Shown here: piece by piece, positions 1-9,478 of the stretch | Layout of the letters: each line of letters begins with the position of its first letter | Numbering within the stretch: the first letter of the stretch is position 1 | Assembly: GCA_017694875.1 (NCBI GenBank) | Contig: JADIMG010000064.1 | Span: 1-54,740, forward strand | DNA: 54,740 bases | Direction of reading: 5' to 3' | Source of the DNA: Candidatus Gallipaludibacter merdavium | GTDB taxonomy: Bacteria; Bacteroidota; Bacteroidia; Bacteroidales; Paludibacteraceae | Made by a program: the position numbers and the translations under genes | The notes under the pieces: model-generated | Told to the model about the DNA's origin: nothing | What the model saw: only the letters and a program-made list of their open reading frames with translations | Databases searched by the model: none

Positions 1-1
1 G

Positions 2-1453
2 GCTGTTGATGATGCGGTGAAAGCCATTCGCGCGCAATTGCATGCGGGCGACAGTTGTCCTGTATGTGGTGCAGCCATTCAGACCGATTTGTCGGATGCA
101 ACGTTTGAAGAAAAACTCCTGCCTTTTAAAACGGCTTATGACAAGGCACAGACGGATTTGAATGCATTGAACGAAACTTATCAGCATTTGTTCGCGCAAT
201 TGAAAGTGAAGGAACAGCAGGTAGCTGCACAACAGGAACGCTGCAAGCAATGCCAATTGAAGTGGGAAAAGTTGTCTGCGACTTTGGAAATGGTTGCTGC
301 ACAAACAAAGATGGATTTTCAAAAGGATAATTCCTTTTTAGAAAAAATCAAGATGCAATGGGAGAATGTCAAACGCGAGTTAAAGCTGATAGACGGGCAG
401 ATGTTGGAACTTAAAAACATAAATGACAACATTGGAAAATTGAGTTCAGTAGTGGAAGCGCTCCAACAAAAAAGTGTCCAATTGCAGAAGCAGTTGAATG
501 AACTACGTATATCCTTAGCAACCAACCAAGAACACAGAGAGGAATCGGAAAAGCGTCAAAAGGAAATGCAAAATGCCATAGATAGCTTTTTGGCACAACA
601 TGTTGACATTACGCTTGAGGCATTGCAAACATTGGTGGGCTGTACTCCTAAACAGATTGAAGACGTGAAGAACTGGTGTGAAGCGCGCAGGAACGACAGT
701 GTGCGTGCCAAGGCCATGTTGGAAGCCTTGCTGCAGCAGCAAGACAAACTGAATGCAGAAAAGCCGTCTATGAATGAGGAGGATACGTTGGAAACACTTG
801 CTCTACAGATGGAGAATACGAATCGGCAGATACGTGAGAAGATGCAGTCGCGTGCCGAGAAGAATGCCATTCTCCAGAATGACGCGCAAAACCGTACCCG
901 TTATCTGCAGATACAGCAGAAAATGGACAAAGCCAAAGTGCTGCGTGACAAATGGAATGAACTCTATAAGCTCTTGGGAGATAATCAGGGGGATAAGTTT
1001 CGGAATATTGCGCAGAGTTTCATATTGGAGCATCTGCTTTCCTTAGCCAATGGATATTTGAAATATTTCTCCGACAGGTACAGGTTGATTTGTCAGCCCG
1101 GTTCGCTGGTGATTCTGGTGGAGGATGCGCATGTGCCGTCACAGCCGCAGGCGGCCAATATCTTGTCGGGAGGCGAGAGCTTTATGGTTTCCTTGGCGCT
1201 TGCGCTTGCTTTGGCCCACCTTAACAATGGAAGCAATAGTGTGGATACGCTTTTTATTGACGAAGGTTTTGGCACTCTGTCGCCCGATTGCCTTTCATCG
1301 GTCATTGATACGCTCGAAACACTTCACCAGTTGGGCGGACGTCGGGTAGGGATTATCAGCCATGTGGCGGAGTTGTCAGAACGAATCACAACACAGATTG
1401 CAGTCAAGCGCATTGACCCGACTTGCAGTGCGGTGAGTGTAAAGGGCTTGTAA
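2..1453 (+). CDS. sbcC: Exonuclease SbcC, C-terminal part (cut by window edge)
   Basis: This is the C-terminal 483 residues of the large SMC-like subunit of the SbcCD nuclease, which uses ATP to open DNA ends for the SbcD nuclease during hairpin and double-strand-break processing. The frame is open from base 2, so the start lies outside the window. A zinc-hook motif CPVC lies at fragment residues 19-22, followed by a long Gln/Lys/Glu-rich coiled coil. The C-terminal ATPase lobe has the ABC signature LSGGES and the Walker B stretch TLFIDEGFG. sbcD is expected just upstream but is not visible. The gene converges on ispE with only 8 bases between them. The identification rests on this domain order and is firm. 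Confidence 0.93.
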   Translation, partial: AVDDAVKAIRAQLHAGDSCPVCGAAIQTDLSDATFEEKLLPFKTAYDKAQTDLNALNETYQHLFAQLKVKEQQVAAQQERCKQCQLKWEKLSATLEMVAAQTKMDFQKDNSFLEKIKMQWENVKRELKLIDGQMLELKNINDNIGKLSSVVEALQQKSVQLQKQLNELRISLATNQEHREESEKRQKEMQNAIDSFLAQHVDITLEALQTLVGCTPKQIEDVKNWCEARRNDSVRAKAMLEALLQQQDKLNAEKPSMNEEDTLETLALQMENTNRQIREKMQSRAEKNAILQNDAQNRTRYLQIQQKMDKAKVLRDKWNELYKLLGDNQGDKFRNIAQSFILEHLLSLANGYLKYFSDRYRLICQPGSLVILVEDAHVPSQPQAANILSGGESFMVSLALALALAHLNNGSNSVDTLFIDEGFGTLSPDCLSSVIDTLETLHQLGGRRVGIISHVAELSERITTQIAVKRIDPTCSAVSVKGL

Positions 1454-1461
1454 TCCTCCTT

Positions 1462-2274
1462 TTACAACGCTTCTGTATAAACGAAATGAGGTTCAAAACC
1501 ATTGGTGTCCGGTTGTGATGCAAAAATGCCGAACACCGATGAACCCGAACCCGACATGCAGGCATACAGTGCTCCGCGCTCGTACATTTTCTGTTTGATG
1601 TCGCTGATAATGGGGTGGGCGGCAAAAACCGGTTGCTCAAAGTCGTTGCGGATGTGTTTGTCCCATTCGCTCACTTCGCAATTCAACAATACTTCACCCA
1701 GACGGCAGCCGGATGCTTGAGGAGTGATGGCTTTATAGGCGGCTGCTGTTGATATATGAACATCAGGCTTTACCAGTAACAGATAGTAGCCTTTCAACTG
1801 AAGAGGAAGTGGGTGCAACAGATTGCCGATTCCTTCTGCATAGGCGGGCTGGGCCTGGATGAAAAAGGCGCAGTCAGCCCCCAGTTGGGCAACCATTTCT
1901 TCGAGCACCTGATGGCTCAATCCTAATTCAAACAATTCGTTCAAACCTTTGGCCATATAGGCGGCATCAGCGCTGCCACCACCCAAACCGGCACCCATGG
2001 GAACCTGCTTCTGCAAACGGATGTCCACCCCTCCGATTCCGTAACGTTCCTTGAATATCCGATAGGTTTTCATCAGCAGGTTGTCTTCCATATTGCCTTC
2101 AATAGGCAGACCTTCCAATAATAACTGGGCCGTATCCGTATTATTCTTTTCAATGATAAGCTCGTCACCCAAATTCAAGGGATAGAACACGGTTTCTATA
2201 TTGTGGTATCCGTCAGGACGGCGACTGGTAACGAACAGGCCGATATTGATTTTTGAACGTGTATGTAGTTTCAT
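1462..2274 (-). CDS. ispE: 4-diphosphocytidyl-2-C-methyl-D-erythritol kinase
   Basis: This GHMP-family kinase phosphorylates CDP-methylerythritol in the MEP isoprenoid pathway; dxs of the same pathway lies at 39.6 kb. The 270-residue protein begins MKLHTRSKINIGLF, which matches the usual IspE N-terminus. The frame stays open 18 codons further upstream, but that stretch is not IspE-like, so the ATG at 2274 is preferred. The glycine-rich ATP loop PMGAGLGGGSADAA lies at residues 92-105. It is transcribed divergently from the acetyltransferase gene. Confidence 0.95.
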   Translation of the reverse strand: MKLHTRSKINIGLFVTSRRPDGYHNIETVFYPLNLGDELIIEKNNTDTAQLLLEGLPIEGNMEDNLLMKTYRIFKERYGIGGVDIRLQKQVPMGAGLGGGSADAAYMAKGLNELFELGLSHQVLEEMVAQLGADCAFFIQAQPAYAEGIGNLLHPLPLQLKGYYLLLVKPDVHISTAAAYKAITPQASGCRLGEVLLNCEVSEWDKHIRNDFEQPVFAAHPIISDIKQKMYERGALYACMSGSGSSVFGIFASQPDTNGFEPHFVYTEAL

Positions 2275-2345
2275 GTTTGAAGTAGCATTTATTTCTGTAC
2301 GAAGATACGCCAATCTGCCCATTTCCACAAATCAAATAGACAGGC

Positions 2346-2376
2346 TTGCTTCTCAATGGATAAATCATTACCTTTG
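2346..2376 (+). promoter_or_regulatory. Bacteroidetes-type promoter for the GNAT gene
   Basis: TTGC (2346-2349), a 19-base spacer and TACCTTTG (2369-2376) fit the Bacteroidetes -33/-7 pattern. The start codon follows 18 bases after the -7 box, with an AAGGAAAG-like ribosome site between. Confidence 0.65.
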
Positions 2377-2394
2377 CCCAAAAAGGAAAGAATA

Positions 2395-2928
2395 ATGGAA
2401 ATCCAACGATTGACCGCTGTCAACCAGCTTTATTATGAAGAAATGCTTCAACTCTATCAGGATGCTTTTCCTGTAGAGGAACGCCGTCCTGTTGAGAAAC
2501 TGAATGAACTGGTGGAAAACAAAAAGTCGTTTGTGGCAAATGCTTTGGTTCATGACGGACAATTTGCAGGGTTGCTCAACTACTGGGAGTTCGACTCTTT
2601 TATCTATTTGGAACATTTGGCCATGCTGCCCCAATTGCGTGGACAGAACTTGGGAGGAATGTTGCTTGAAACTTTGAAAAAAGACATTCACCTTCCACTT
2701 GTTTTGGAAGCGGAGCGGCCGGAAACGGAGATAGCGGCACGAAGAGCGGCTTTCTATCAGCGTCATGGATTTCATGTAGTGGACAAGGACTATATGCAAC
2801 CGCCTTATAGGGCAGGGGAGGATGAGTTTCCTCTGTGGCTTTTCTCAACCGATGAACATTTTTCCTTGGAAAACGTGCGGTTGATTAAGCAGGAAGTGTA
2901 TGGGGTATTTGCTCATTCACGTTCTTAA
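2395..2928 (+). CDS. GNAT-family N-acetyltransferase
   Basis: This 177-residue protein is probably an acetyl-CoA-dependent acyltransferase of unknown substrate. The acetyl-CoA-binding motif A is seen as QLRGQNLGGMLLE after a beta strand (YLEHLAMLP), and a late ARRAAFYQRHGF segment is typical of GNAT motif B. The start at 2395 is chosen because an upstream in-frame ATG (2356) overlaps the predicted promoter, and because AAGGAAAG precedes 2395. The next gene has its own promoter at the end of this gene. Confidence 0.85.
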   Translation: MEIQRLTAVNQLYYEEMLQLYQDAFPVEERRPVEKLNELVENKKSFVANALVHDGQFAGLLNYWEFDSFIYLEHLAMLPQLRGQNLGGMLLETLKKDIHLPLVLEAERPETEIAARRAAFYQRHGFHVVDKDYMQPPYRAGEDEFPLWLFSTDEHFSLENVRLIKQEVYGVFAHSRS

Positions 2929-2939
2929 TTGTATTTTTG
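2908..2939 (+). promoter_or_regulatory. Promoter of the polyamine operon
   Basis: TTTG (2908-2911) and TATTTTTG (2932-2939) with a 20-base spacer lie across the end of the acetyltransferase gene, 35 bases before the next start codon. Confidence 0.6.
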
Positions 2940-2973
2940 CACAGCAAACAATCTAATATTAATTGTATTCGAA

Positions 2974-4176
2974 ATGAAAAAAGCATTGATTATCGGAGCC
3001 GGAGGTGTAGCTTCGGTTGTTGTTCACAAATGTTGCCAACACCCTGATGTGTTTGGGGAAATCATGATTGCAAGCCGCACGAAATCCAAATGCGACGCAT
3101 TGAAGGAAAAACTCGAAAATACGACGAAAACGAAAATCCAGACAGCGCAGGTCGATGCTGACAAAGTGCCGGAGTTGGTTGCCTTGATGAAACAATTCCA
3201 GCCGGATATCTGTATCAATGTAGCGTTGCCTTATCAGGATCTTACCATTATGGACGCATGTCTGGAATGCGGAGTGGACTATCTTGATACGGCCAACTAC
3301 GAACCGCTTGATACGGCCAAATTCGAATACAAATGGCAATGGGCTTACCGTGAGCGTTTTGAAAAAGCTGGATTGACCGCTGTACTTGGTTGCGGATTTG
3401 ACCCGGGAGTTACGGGAGTTTTCAGTGCCTATGCGCTCAAACACCAGTTTGACGAAATCAATTATATCGATATCTTGGACTGCAATGGCGGTGACCATGG
3501 TTATCCTTTTGCAACCAACTTTAATCCTGAAATCAATATCCGTGAAGTTTCGGCCAAAGGTAGCTATATTGAAGACGGAAAATGGGTAGAAACCGAACCG
3601 ATGGAAATCAAGCGCGAATACAATTTTGACCAGGTGGGAATGAAGGATATGTATTTGCTTCACCACGAAGAGTTAGAATCATTGGCTATCCATATTCCCG
3701 GTATCAAGCGTATCCGTTTCTTCATGACTTTCGGACAAAGTTATCTCACACACTTGAAGTGTCTTGAAGATGTGGGCATGACCAGTATCGAGCCGATTAT
3801 GTATGAAGGCAGGGAGATTGTTCCGCTGCAATTTTTGAAAGCGGTATTGCCTGACCCGGCTTCACTCGGGCCGAGAACAGTGGGTAAGACCAATATCGGT
3901 AATATCTTTATAGGTAAAAAGGACGGCAAGGAGAAACATTATTATCTGTATAATGTATGTGACCATCAGGAATGCTACAAGGAAGTAGGTTCACAAGCTG
4001 TTTCTTACACTACTGGTGTACCGGCCATGATTGGTGCCATGATGGTGTTGAAAGGTTTGTGGAAGAAACCAGGTGTATTCAATGTGGAAGAATTTGATCC
4101 GGATCCGTTTATGGAACAACTGAACTTGTGCGGATTGCCTTGGAAAGAAGATTTCAATCCTGTACTGGTTCCTTAA
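2974..4176 (+). CDS. Carboxynorspermidine/carboxyspermidine synthase (saccharopine dehydrogenase family)
   Basis: This 400-residue enzyme probably condenses aspartate semialdehyde with a diamine and reduces the imine with NADPH, the first step of the carboxy(nor)spermidine route to polyamines. The N-terminus has the Rossmann dinucleotide loop GAGGVA (residues 8-13). CGFDPGVTGVFSAYA in the middle is typical of the saccharopine dehydrogenase-like fold. The next biosynthetic gene is nspC, whose product decarboxylates this product, which supports a polyamine role over lysine metabolism. The start at 2974 begins the conserved MKKALIIGAGG; the in-frame extension upstream contains the promoter. Whether the substrate is diaminopropane or putrescine cannot be told from sequence. 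Confidence 0.88.
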   Translation: MKKALIIGAGGVASVVVHKCCQHPDVFGEIMIASRTKSKCDALKEKLENTTKTKIQTAQVDADKVPELVALMKQFQPDICINVALPYQDLTIMDACLECGVDYLDTANYEPLDTAKFEYKWQWAYRERFEKAGLTAVLGCGFDPGVTGVFSAYALKHQFDEINYIDILDCNGGDHGYPFATNFNPEINIREVSAKGSYIEDGKWVETEPMEIKREYNFDQVGMKDMYLLHHEELESLAIHIPGIKRIRFFMTFGQSYLTHLKCLEDVGMTSIEPIMYEGREIVPLQFLKAVLPDPASLGPRTVGKTNIGNIFIGKKDGKEKHYYLYNVCDHQECYKEVGSQAVSYTTGVPAMIGAMMVLKGLWKKPGVFNVEEFDPDPFMEQLNLCGLPWKEDFNPVLVP

Positions 4177-4204
4177 TAGTGTTAATAACTTCGTTATAAA
4201 TAGT

Positions 4205-4245
4205 AGGGGCTGTGTCAAAATGACTAATTTTGAGGCAACCCCTTT
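4205..4245. repeat. Imperfect palindrome, possible insertion-sequence relic
   Basis: AGGGGCTGTGTCAAAAT and ATTTTGAGGCAACCCCT pair over 17 positions with two mismatches and one wobble. The 5' half resembles terminal inverted repeats of some Bacteroidales insertion sequences. It may also act as a transcription attenuator inside the polyamine operon. No transposase fragment is visible, and the rest of the 212-base gap (4177-4388) shows no gene. Confidence 0.4.
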
Positions 4246-4388
4246 ATGGTATGTCAGAATATATAAGATGCAAGGCGCTGAAGGTGAGGACGAAAGGCGT
4301 TTACTGAGGTAAATGACCGAGTCTGAATCCTGATAGCAACGCAGCAGATTGTATAGTATGGCGCACCGTTACTTTTTCTACTTGATAT

Positions 4389-5486
4389 ATGCAGACTCCT
4401 TATTATTTATTGTCAGAAAAAGCATTGAGAGATAACCTTGCCGTATTGCGTGGGGTGAAGGAAAGAACCGGCTGTAAAATTCTGTTGGCTACCAAAGCCT
4501 TTGCCAACTATGAGCTCTTTCCCATCGTGGCTGAATATCTGGATGGGGTAACTTCCAGTTCACTTCATGAGGCGCGCTTGGGTAAGGAAGAGATGGGAAA
4601 AGAGGTACATATCTTTTCTCCGGCTTATATTCCGGCTGATTTTCCACACATTGTAGAGTGTTCCGACCATATCGTGTTCAATAGCTTTGCGCAGTATGAA
4701 CGCTTCAGACCTCTTTTGAATGGCCGTTCATGCGGACTGCGTATCAATCCGGAATATACCGAGCAGGACCATGCCATTTATGACCCGTGTGGACCAGGGT
4801 CGCGCTTGGGCATAACGATCGACCAGTTTACGGGCAGCCTGGAGGGAATTGATGGACTGCATTTCCATACGCTCTGTGAGCAGAATGCAGATGCTTTGGC
4901 GCATACCTTGGAGGTGGTGGAGAAGAAGTTCGGACGCTATTTCAGCCAAATCAAATGGTTGAATTTTGGCGGAGGACACCACATTACACGCAAGGACTAT
5001 GACGTGGAACTGCTTATCAAATGCATCAAACATATTCAAGATACCTATGGACTTCAAGTCTATCTGGAACCTGGAGAGGCTGTTGCGCTCAATGCAGGTA
5101 CATTGGTGGCTTCTGTGCTTGATTTCAATCAGAATGGTATCACCAACTGTATCTTGGATACTTCGGCGGCTTGCCACATGCCCGATGTGTTGGAGATGCC
5201 TTACCGCCCACGTGTGGTGGGAGCGGCCGAACCGAATGTCAAACCCTATACCTATCGTTTTGGTGGACCTACCTGTCTGGCGGGTGATATCATTGGCGAC
5301 TATTCGTTTGATCAACCCTTAAAGATAGGCGACCAAGTGGTATTTGAAGATATGGCCATCTACACCATGGTCAAAAACAATACTTTCAACGGCTTGAACC
5401 TTCCGTCCATTGTCTTGCAACGCTTGGACGGCTCTATGCAACTGTTGAAGCAATTCGGTTACGAAGATTTTAAACGACGTTTGTAA
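4389..5486 (+). CDS. nspC: Carboxynorspermidine decarboxylase
   Basis: This 365-residue PLP enzyme of the alanine-racemase fold decarboxylates carboxynorspermidine or carboxyspermidine to the triamine. The N-terminal Lys in LLATKAFANYELF is the expected Schiff-base lysine. The segment LNFGGGHH is the glycine-rich phosphate-binding loop, and FGGPTCLAGD holds the Cys and Asp expected at the partner active site. Length is normal for NspC. It follows the synthase gene after a 212-base gap containing a palindrome and is followed after 12 bases by the methyltransferase gene. Confidence 0.93.
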   Translation: MQTPYYLLSEKALRDNLAVLRGVKERTGCKILLATKAFANYELFPIVAEYLDGVTSSSLHEARLGKEEMGKEVHIFSPAYIPADFPHIVECSDHIVFNSFAQYERFRPLLNGRSCGLRINPEYTEQDHAIYDPCGPGSRLGITIDQFTGSLEGIDGLHFHTLCEQNADALAHTLEVVEKKFGRYFSQIKWLNFGGGHHITRKDYDVELLIKCIKHIQDTYGLQVYLEPGEAVALNAGTLVASVLDFNQNGITNCILDTSAACHMPDVLEMPYRPRVVGAAEPNVKPYTYRFGGPTCLAGDIIGDYSFDQPLKIGDQVVFEDMAIYTMVKNNTFNGLNLPSIVLQRLDGSMQLLKQFGYEDFKRRL

Positions 5487-5498
5487 TTCTAATTTTCT

Positions 5499-6197
5499 AT
5501 GGCAATCTATCTTATACCCAATACATTGGGAGAATCTCCCTTGCAGAATGTTCTACCGGCTCATAATGCGGATATTATCCGTAATATCAAGCATTTTATT
5601 GTGGAGGATGTGAGAACAGCCCGCCGTTTTCTGAAAAAAGTGGATAAGGCAATTGATATTGATACATTGACCTTCTATACGCTCAACCAGCATACCAGGC
5701 CGGAGGAGATAGCTTCTTTTCTGAATCCTGCCCGTCAGGGACTCTCCATGGGTATTATTTCCGAAGCGGGTTGTCCGGCCATTGCCGACCCGGGGGCGGA
5801 TGTAGTGGCGATTGCCCAACGTGAAAATATGGACGTTGTTCCTTTGGTGGGACCGTCATCCATCTTGTTGGCACTCATGGCTTCCGGATTCAACGGACAA
5901 AGTTTTGCCTTTGTGGGTTATCTGCCTGTAAAGCCAGAGGAACGCATTAAGGCTTTAAAGCGTTTGGAAGCCAGAGCTTTGTCGGAATCACAATCGCAAT
6001 TGTTCATCGAAACGCCTTATCGTAACCGAAAAATGCTGGAAGATATTTGTGCACACTGTCAACCCAATACACGACTCTGTGTAGCTGCCGACATCACACT
6101 CGAAACGGAATATATCAAGACAAAAACCATAAAGGAATGGAAAAAACAGTTGCCGGAACTGGACAAAAGACCGGCCATATTTATCTTATATAAGTAG
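5499..6197 (+). CDS. RsmI-like SAM-dependent methyltransferase (tetrapyrrole methylase fold)
   Basis: This 232-residue protein of the tetrapyrrole methylase family is closest in layout to RsmI, which 2'-O-methylates C1402 of 16S rRNA. SEAGCPAIADPGADVV and VPLVGPSSILLALMASG are the two SAM-binding segments typical of RsmI. It lacks the C-terminal extension of longer RsmI proteins, so the RNA target is inferred, not shown. It sits 12 bases after nspC and is probably co-transcribed with it. Confidence 0.8.
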   Translation: MAIYLIPNTLGESPLQNVLPAHNADIIRNIKHFIVEDVRTARRFLKKVDKAIDIDTLTFYTLNQHTRPEEIASFLNPARQGLSMGIISEAGCPAIADPGADVVAIAQRENMDVVPLVGPSSILLALMASGFNGQSFAFVGYLPVKPEERIKALKRLEARALSESQSQLFIETPYRNRKMLEDICAHCQPNTRLCVAADITLETEYIKTKTIKEWKKQLPELDKRPAIFILYK

Positions 6198-6320
6198 GAA
6201 AACTGCTTCGTTTCAAAGTATGCATAATGTTTTTCTAAAAGTATGTGCACATGATTCTTTTTTGGAGGTAAACTAATATGGAATCTAAAATGGAATCTTT
6301 CATGTTTGGTAGAAACAAAC

Positions 6321-6354
6321 TATCTTTGGAAGTATAATTTAATTTGTATTTTTC
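6321..6354 (+). promoter_or_regulatory. Probable promoter of the cytochrome bd operon
   Basis: Two overlapping -7-like boxes are present: TATCTTTG (6321-6328) and TATTTTTC (6347-6354). Either would give a short leader before the start codon at 6371. Which one is used cannot be decided by eye. Confidence 0.4.
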
Positions 6355-6370
6355 CTCAGCAAGATATATC

Positions 6371-6592
6371 ATGAATGACAATAATATATTCAAGCGTGTT
6401 GCTTTGTTCTATTGGGACGGTTTCCGGAATATGACTTTAGGAAAAACGCTGTGGCTCATTATTCTGATTAAACTTTTTATTATGTTTGCCATTTTGAGGG
6501 TGTTTTTCTTTCCGAATTATTTTGCAGAAATGCAGACGGATGCGGAAAAGAGTGATTATGTCGGTACGGAGTTGGTTGAACGAATTAAATGA
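6371..6592 (+). CDS. DUF4492 small membrane protein upstream of cydAB
   Basis: This 73-residue protein has one clear transmembrane helix (TLWLIILIKLFIMFAILRVF), a basic N-terminal segment and a short acidic C-terminal tail. It matches the DUF4492 family, known in Bacteroidetes directly before cydA. The position 30 bases before cydA suggests an accessory role in cytochrome bd oxidase, comparable to CydX, but this is inference. The start at 6371 (MNDNNIFKRV) is preferred over an in-frame ATG 27 bases upstream that overlaps the promoter. Confidence 0.8.
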   Translation: MNDNNIFKRVALFYWDGFRNMTLGKTLWLIILIKLFIMFAILRVFFFPNYFAEMQTDAEKSDYVGTELVERIK

Positions 6593-6622
6593 AGAAATAA
6601 ATAAGAATCTAATTATTGAAAG

Positions 6623-8170
6623 ATGGAAGGAATTGATATTGCTTTAATCGATTGGTCGAGAGCGCAGTTTGCACTTACTGCCATGTACCATTGGCTTTTT
6701 GTTCCCTTAACTTTGGGCTTGGCTGTAATCATGGCGATTATGGAAACCATGTACTATAAGACAGGAGATGAACATTGGAAAAGAACCGCAAAATTTTGGA
6801 TGAAGCTATTCGGGATTAATTTTGCCGTCGGAGTGGCTACTGGATTGATACTTGAATTTGAGTTTGGTACAAACTGGAGCAATTATTCCTGGTTTGTGGG
6901 TGATATCTTTGGTGCGCCATTGGCAATTGAGGGTATTTTGGCATTCTTCATGGAAGCAACCTTTATTGCTGTTATGTTTTTCGGATGGAACAAGGTGAGC
7001 AAACGTTTTCATTTGGCCTCTACATGGCTTACGGGAATTGGTGCTACCATATCAGCCTGGTGGATTCTGGTGGCAAATGCGTGGATGCAGCATCCCATTG
7101 GAATGCGTTTTAACCCGGATACTGTGCGTAACGAGATGGTGGATTTTTGGGCTGTTGCTACATCGCCTGTAGCTGTGAACAAATTTTTTCATTCAGTCCT
7201 CAGCGGGTGGATTTTAGGAGCTATCTTTGTTGTAGGAGTGAGTTGTTGGTTTCTTCTCAAAGGTAGGGAACAGAAATTTGCTATGTCGAGTATAAAAATA
7301 GCCGCTGTATTTGGACTTGTGGCTTCTTTATTGGTGGTGTGGACAGGCGATGGATCTGGATATTACGTGGCTCAGCATCAGCCTATGAAACTGGCAGCCA
7401 TTGAAGGACATTATCAAGGAAAAGAAGGTGCCGGATTGGTGGCTATGGGTGTATTGAACCCGAAAAAACAGACGTACAACGACGAACACGAACCTTTCCT
7501 CTTCAAGATGGAAATACCGAAAATGCTTTCGTTGTTGGCTCAACGTGAAGCGAATGCCTTTGTGCCTGGTATCAATGACATTATTGAAGGGGGCTATACG
7601 CAATATGATGGGACAACAGCTCTTCCTGCCCAGGAAAAAATTGCGCGTGGTCAAAAAGCGATTGTGGCACTCGGTAACTATAGAAATGCCAAAAAAGAAG
7701 GTAATGAGGCTTTGGCAGAAGAGGCGTTGAGCGAATTTGAGGCCAATGTGGAGTATTTCGGTTACGGATATATTAAGGAAGTGAAGGATTTGGTGCCAAA
7801 CGTAACTTTAAACTTCTATGCATTCCGCATTATGGTTATTTTAGGCGGCTATTTTATTCTGTTTTTTGCAGTGGTACTATTTCTTGTGTTCAAGAAGGAT
7901 TTGGCCAAGATTCGTTGGTTCCATTATGTGGCCATGCTGACCATACCATTGGGTTATATTGCAGGTCAGGCAGGATGGATTGTGGCGGAAGTAGGACGTC
8001 AACCGTGGGCTATCCAAGACTTATTGCCAACGGGTGTTGCTGTATCTAAATTGGATGTGGGTTCGGTGCAGACAACCTTTTTCCTGTTCCTGGTGTTGTT
8101 TACCATCTTGCTTATTGCCGAAATTCGAATTATGCTTAGGGAAATTAAGAAAGGACCAGAGAACAATTAA
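6623..8170 (+). CDS. cydA: Cytochrome bd ubiquinol oxidase subunit I
   Basis: This 515-residue membrane protein is the quinol-oxidising, haem-bearing subunit of cytochrome bd, which reduces oxygen to water at the cytoplasmic membrane. ALTAMYHWLFVPLTLGL near the N-terminus carries the His (residue 23) that corresponds to a haem ligand. The segment around GSGYYVAQHQPMKLAAIEGH precedes the periplasmic Q loop. The loop region between about residues 265 and 385 is long and charged. It lies between the DUF4492 gene and cydB in one operon. In strict anaerobes of this group the enzyme supports use or removal of nanomolar oxygen. Confidence 0.97.
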   Translation: MEGIDIALIDWSRAQFALTAMYHWLFVPLTLGLAVIMAIMETMYYKTGDEHWKRTAKFWMKLFGINFAVGVATGLILEFEFGTNWSNYSWFVGDIFGAPLAIEGILAFFMEATFIAVMFFGWNKVSKRFHLASTWLTGIGATISAWWILVANAWMQHPIGMRFNPDTVRNEMVDFWAVATSPVAVNKFFHSVLSGWILGAIFVVGVSCWFLLKGREQKFAMSSIKIAAVFGLVASLLVVWTGDGSGYYVAQHQPMKLAAIEGHYQGKEGAGLVAMGVLNPKKQTYNDEHEPFLFKMEIPKMLSLLAQREANAFVPGINDIIEGGYTQYDGTTALPAQEKIARGQKAIVALGNYRNAKKEGNEALAEEALSEFEANVEYFGYGYIKEVKDLVPNVTLNFYAFRIMVILGGYFILFFAVVLFLVFKKDLAKIRWFHYVAMLTIPLGYIAGQAGWIVAEVGRQPWAIQDLLPTGVAVSKLDVGSVQTTFFLFLVLFTILLIAEIRIMLREIKKGPENN

Positions 8171-8202
8171 GAACCGGAATATAAATATTAAAGCTTTCTA
8201 TT

Positions 8203-9354
8203 ATGGAAATAACATATAGTTTTTTACAGCATTATTGGTGGTTTTTGGTTTCATTGCTGGGAGCATTATTGGTGTTCCTGCTTTTTGTGCAAGGAGGCAA
8301 TTCTTTGCTTTTTACATTGGCCAAAAATGATGAAGAACGTACCTTACTCGTCAACTCAACAGGGCGTAAATGGGAATTTACTTTTACTACACTGGTAACA
8401 TTTGGAGGAGCATTCTTTGCTTCATTCCCCTTGTTCTATAGTACGAGCTTTGGTGGTGCCTATTGGTTGTGGATGATTCTTCTGTTTACATTTGTGATGC
8501 AAGCTGTTTCTTATGAATTCCAGTCAAAGATAGGCAATTGGCTCGGCAAGCATACCTATCAGGCTTTTTTGGTCATCAATGGATGGGTGGGTCCCATTTT
8601 GTTGGGTATGGCGGTTTCGACATTCTTTTATGGAGCTAATTTTACAGTGGACCGCGGCAATTTCATGGAAATGGGAATGCCGGTCATCAGTCAGTGGGCT
8701 AATGCATGGCATGGCTTGGATGCCTTCCTTCAGCCATGGAATATTGTATTGGGGTTAGCGGTCTTTTTCCTCTCACGCATATTGGGCACGCTATATTTCA
8801 TCAACAATATCAATCATGAAACATTGCTGCAACGTTGTCGCAAGCAGTTAGTGGCTGATTTGGTTCCTTTTCTTGTATTCTTCCTGGCATATGTGATAAG
8901 GACACTTTTGAAAGATGGATTTGCTGTTGATGAACAGACACAACAGATTATGATGGAACCATACAAATATTGGCATAATCTGCTCCAGATGCCTCTCGTT
9001 TTTGTGATGTTTGTAGTGGGTGTTTTGTTCGTAATCCAGGGAATTATGCTTAGTGTCTTTGGTTCAACCTATAGGAGAGGTATTTGGTGGACAGGAGCGG
9101 GAACAGTTCTTACCGTACTTTCTTTATTGTTGCTTGTGGGCTATAATAATACAGCCTATTATCCATCGCTGGTTGACATGCAGGCTTCTCTTACTCTTGG
9201 CAATAGTTGTTCCAGCGAATTTACCTTGCGCACCATGGCGTATGTTTCTTTGTTGATTCCTTTTGTGATTGCTTATATTTTCTACGCATGGCGTAGCATT
9301 GATAAGAAAAACATTGATTTGGAGGAAATGAAAAAGACGGAACACAAATATTGA
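8203..9354 (+). CDS. cydB: Cytochrome bd ubiquinol oxidase subunit II
   Basis: This 383-residue polytopic membrane protein is the partner of CydA. Around nine hydrophobic segments are visible, and the N-terminus (WWFLVSLLGALLVFLLFVQGG) matches CydB of the Bacteroidetes. It follows cydA by 32 bases and is followed by a strong terminator hairpin, closing the operon. Confidence 0.95.
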   Translation: MEITYSFLQHYWWFLVSLLGALLVFLLFVQGGNSLLFTLAKNDEERTLLVNSTGRKWEFTFTTLVTFGGAFFASFPLFYSTSFGGAYWLWMILLFTFVMQAVSYEFQSKIGNWLGKHTYQAFLVINGWVGPILLGMAVSTFFYGANFTVDRGNFMEMGMPVISQWANAWHGLDAFLQPWNIVLGLAVFFLSRILGTLYFINNINHETLLQRCRKQLVADLVPFLVFFLAYVIRTLLKDGFAVDEQTQQIMMEPYKYWHNLLQMPLVFVMFVVGVLFVIQGIMLSVFGSTYRRGIWWTGAGTVLTVLSLLLLVGYNNTAYYPSLVDMQASLTLGNSCSSEFTLRTMAYVSLLIPFVIAYIFYAWRSIDKKNIDLEEMKKTEHKY

Positions 9355-9381
9355 CGTTTCGTATTCATCATTGAGTGAATA

Positions 9382-9421
9382 AAAAAACAATGCTGAACAT
9401 CAAGTTTCAGTGTTGTTTTTT
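9382..9421 (+). terminator. Rho-independent terminator after cydB
   Basis: A 12-bp stem (AACAATGCTGAA with TTCAGTGTTGTT, two wobbles) and a T run follow cydB by 27 bases. Confidence 0.85.
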
Positions 9422-9478
9422 TATGTGGTAGAGTTGATGTCATCAGTGATGCATTACTTCTTCTCATGGGACTCTTGA

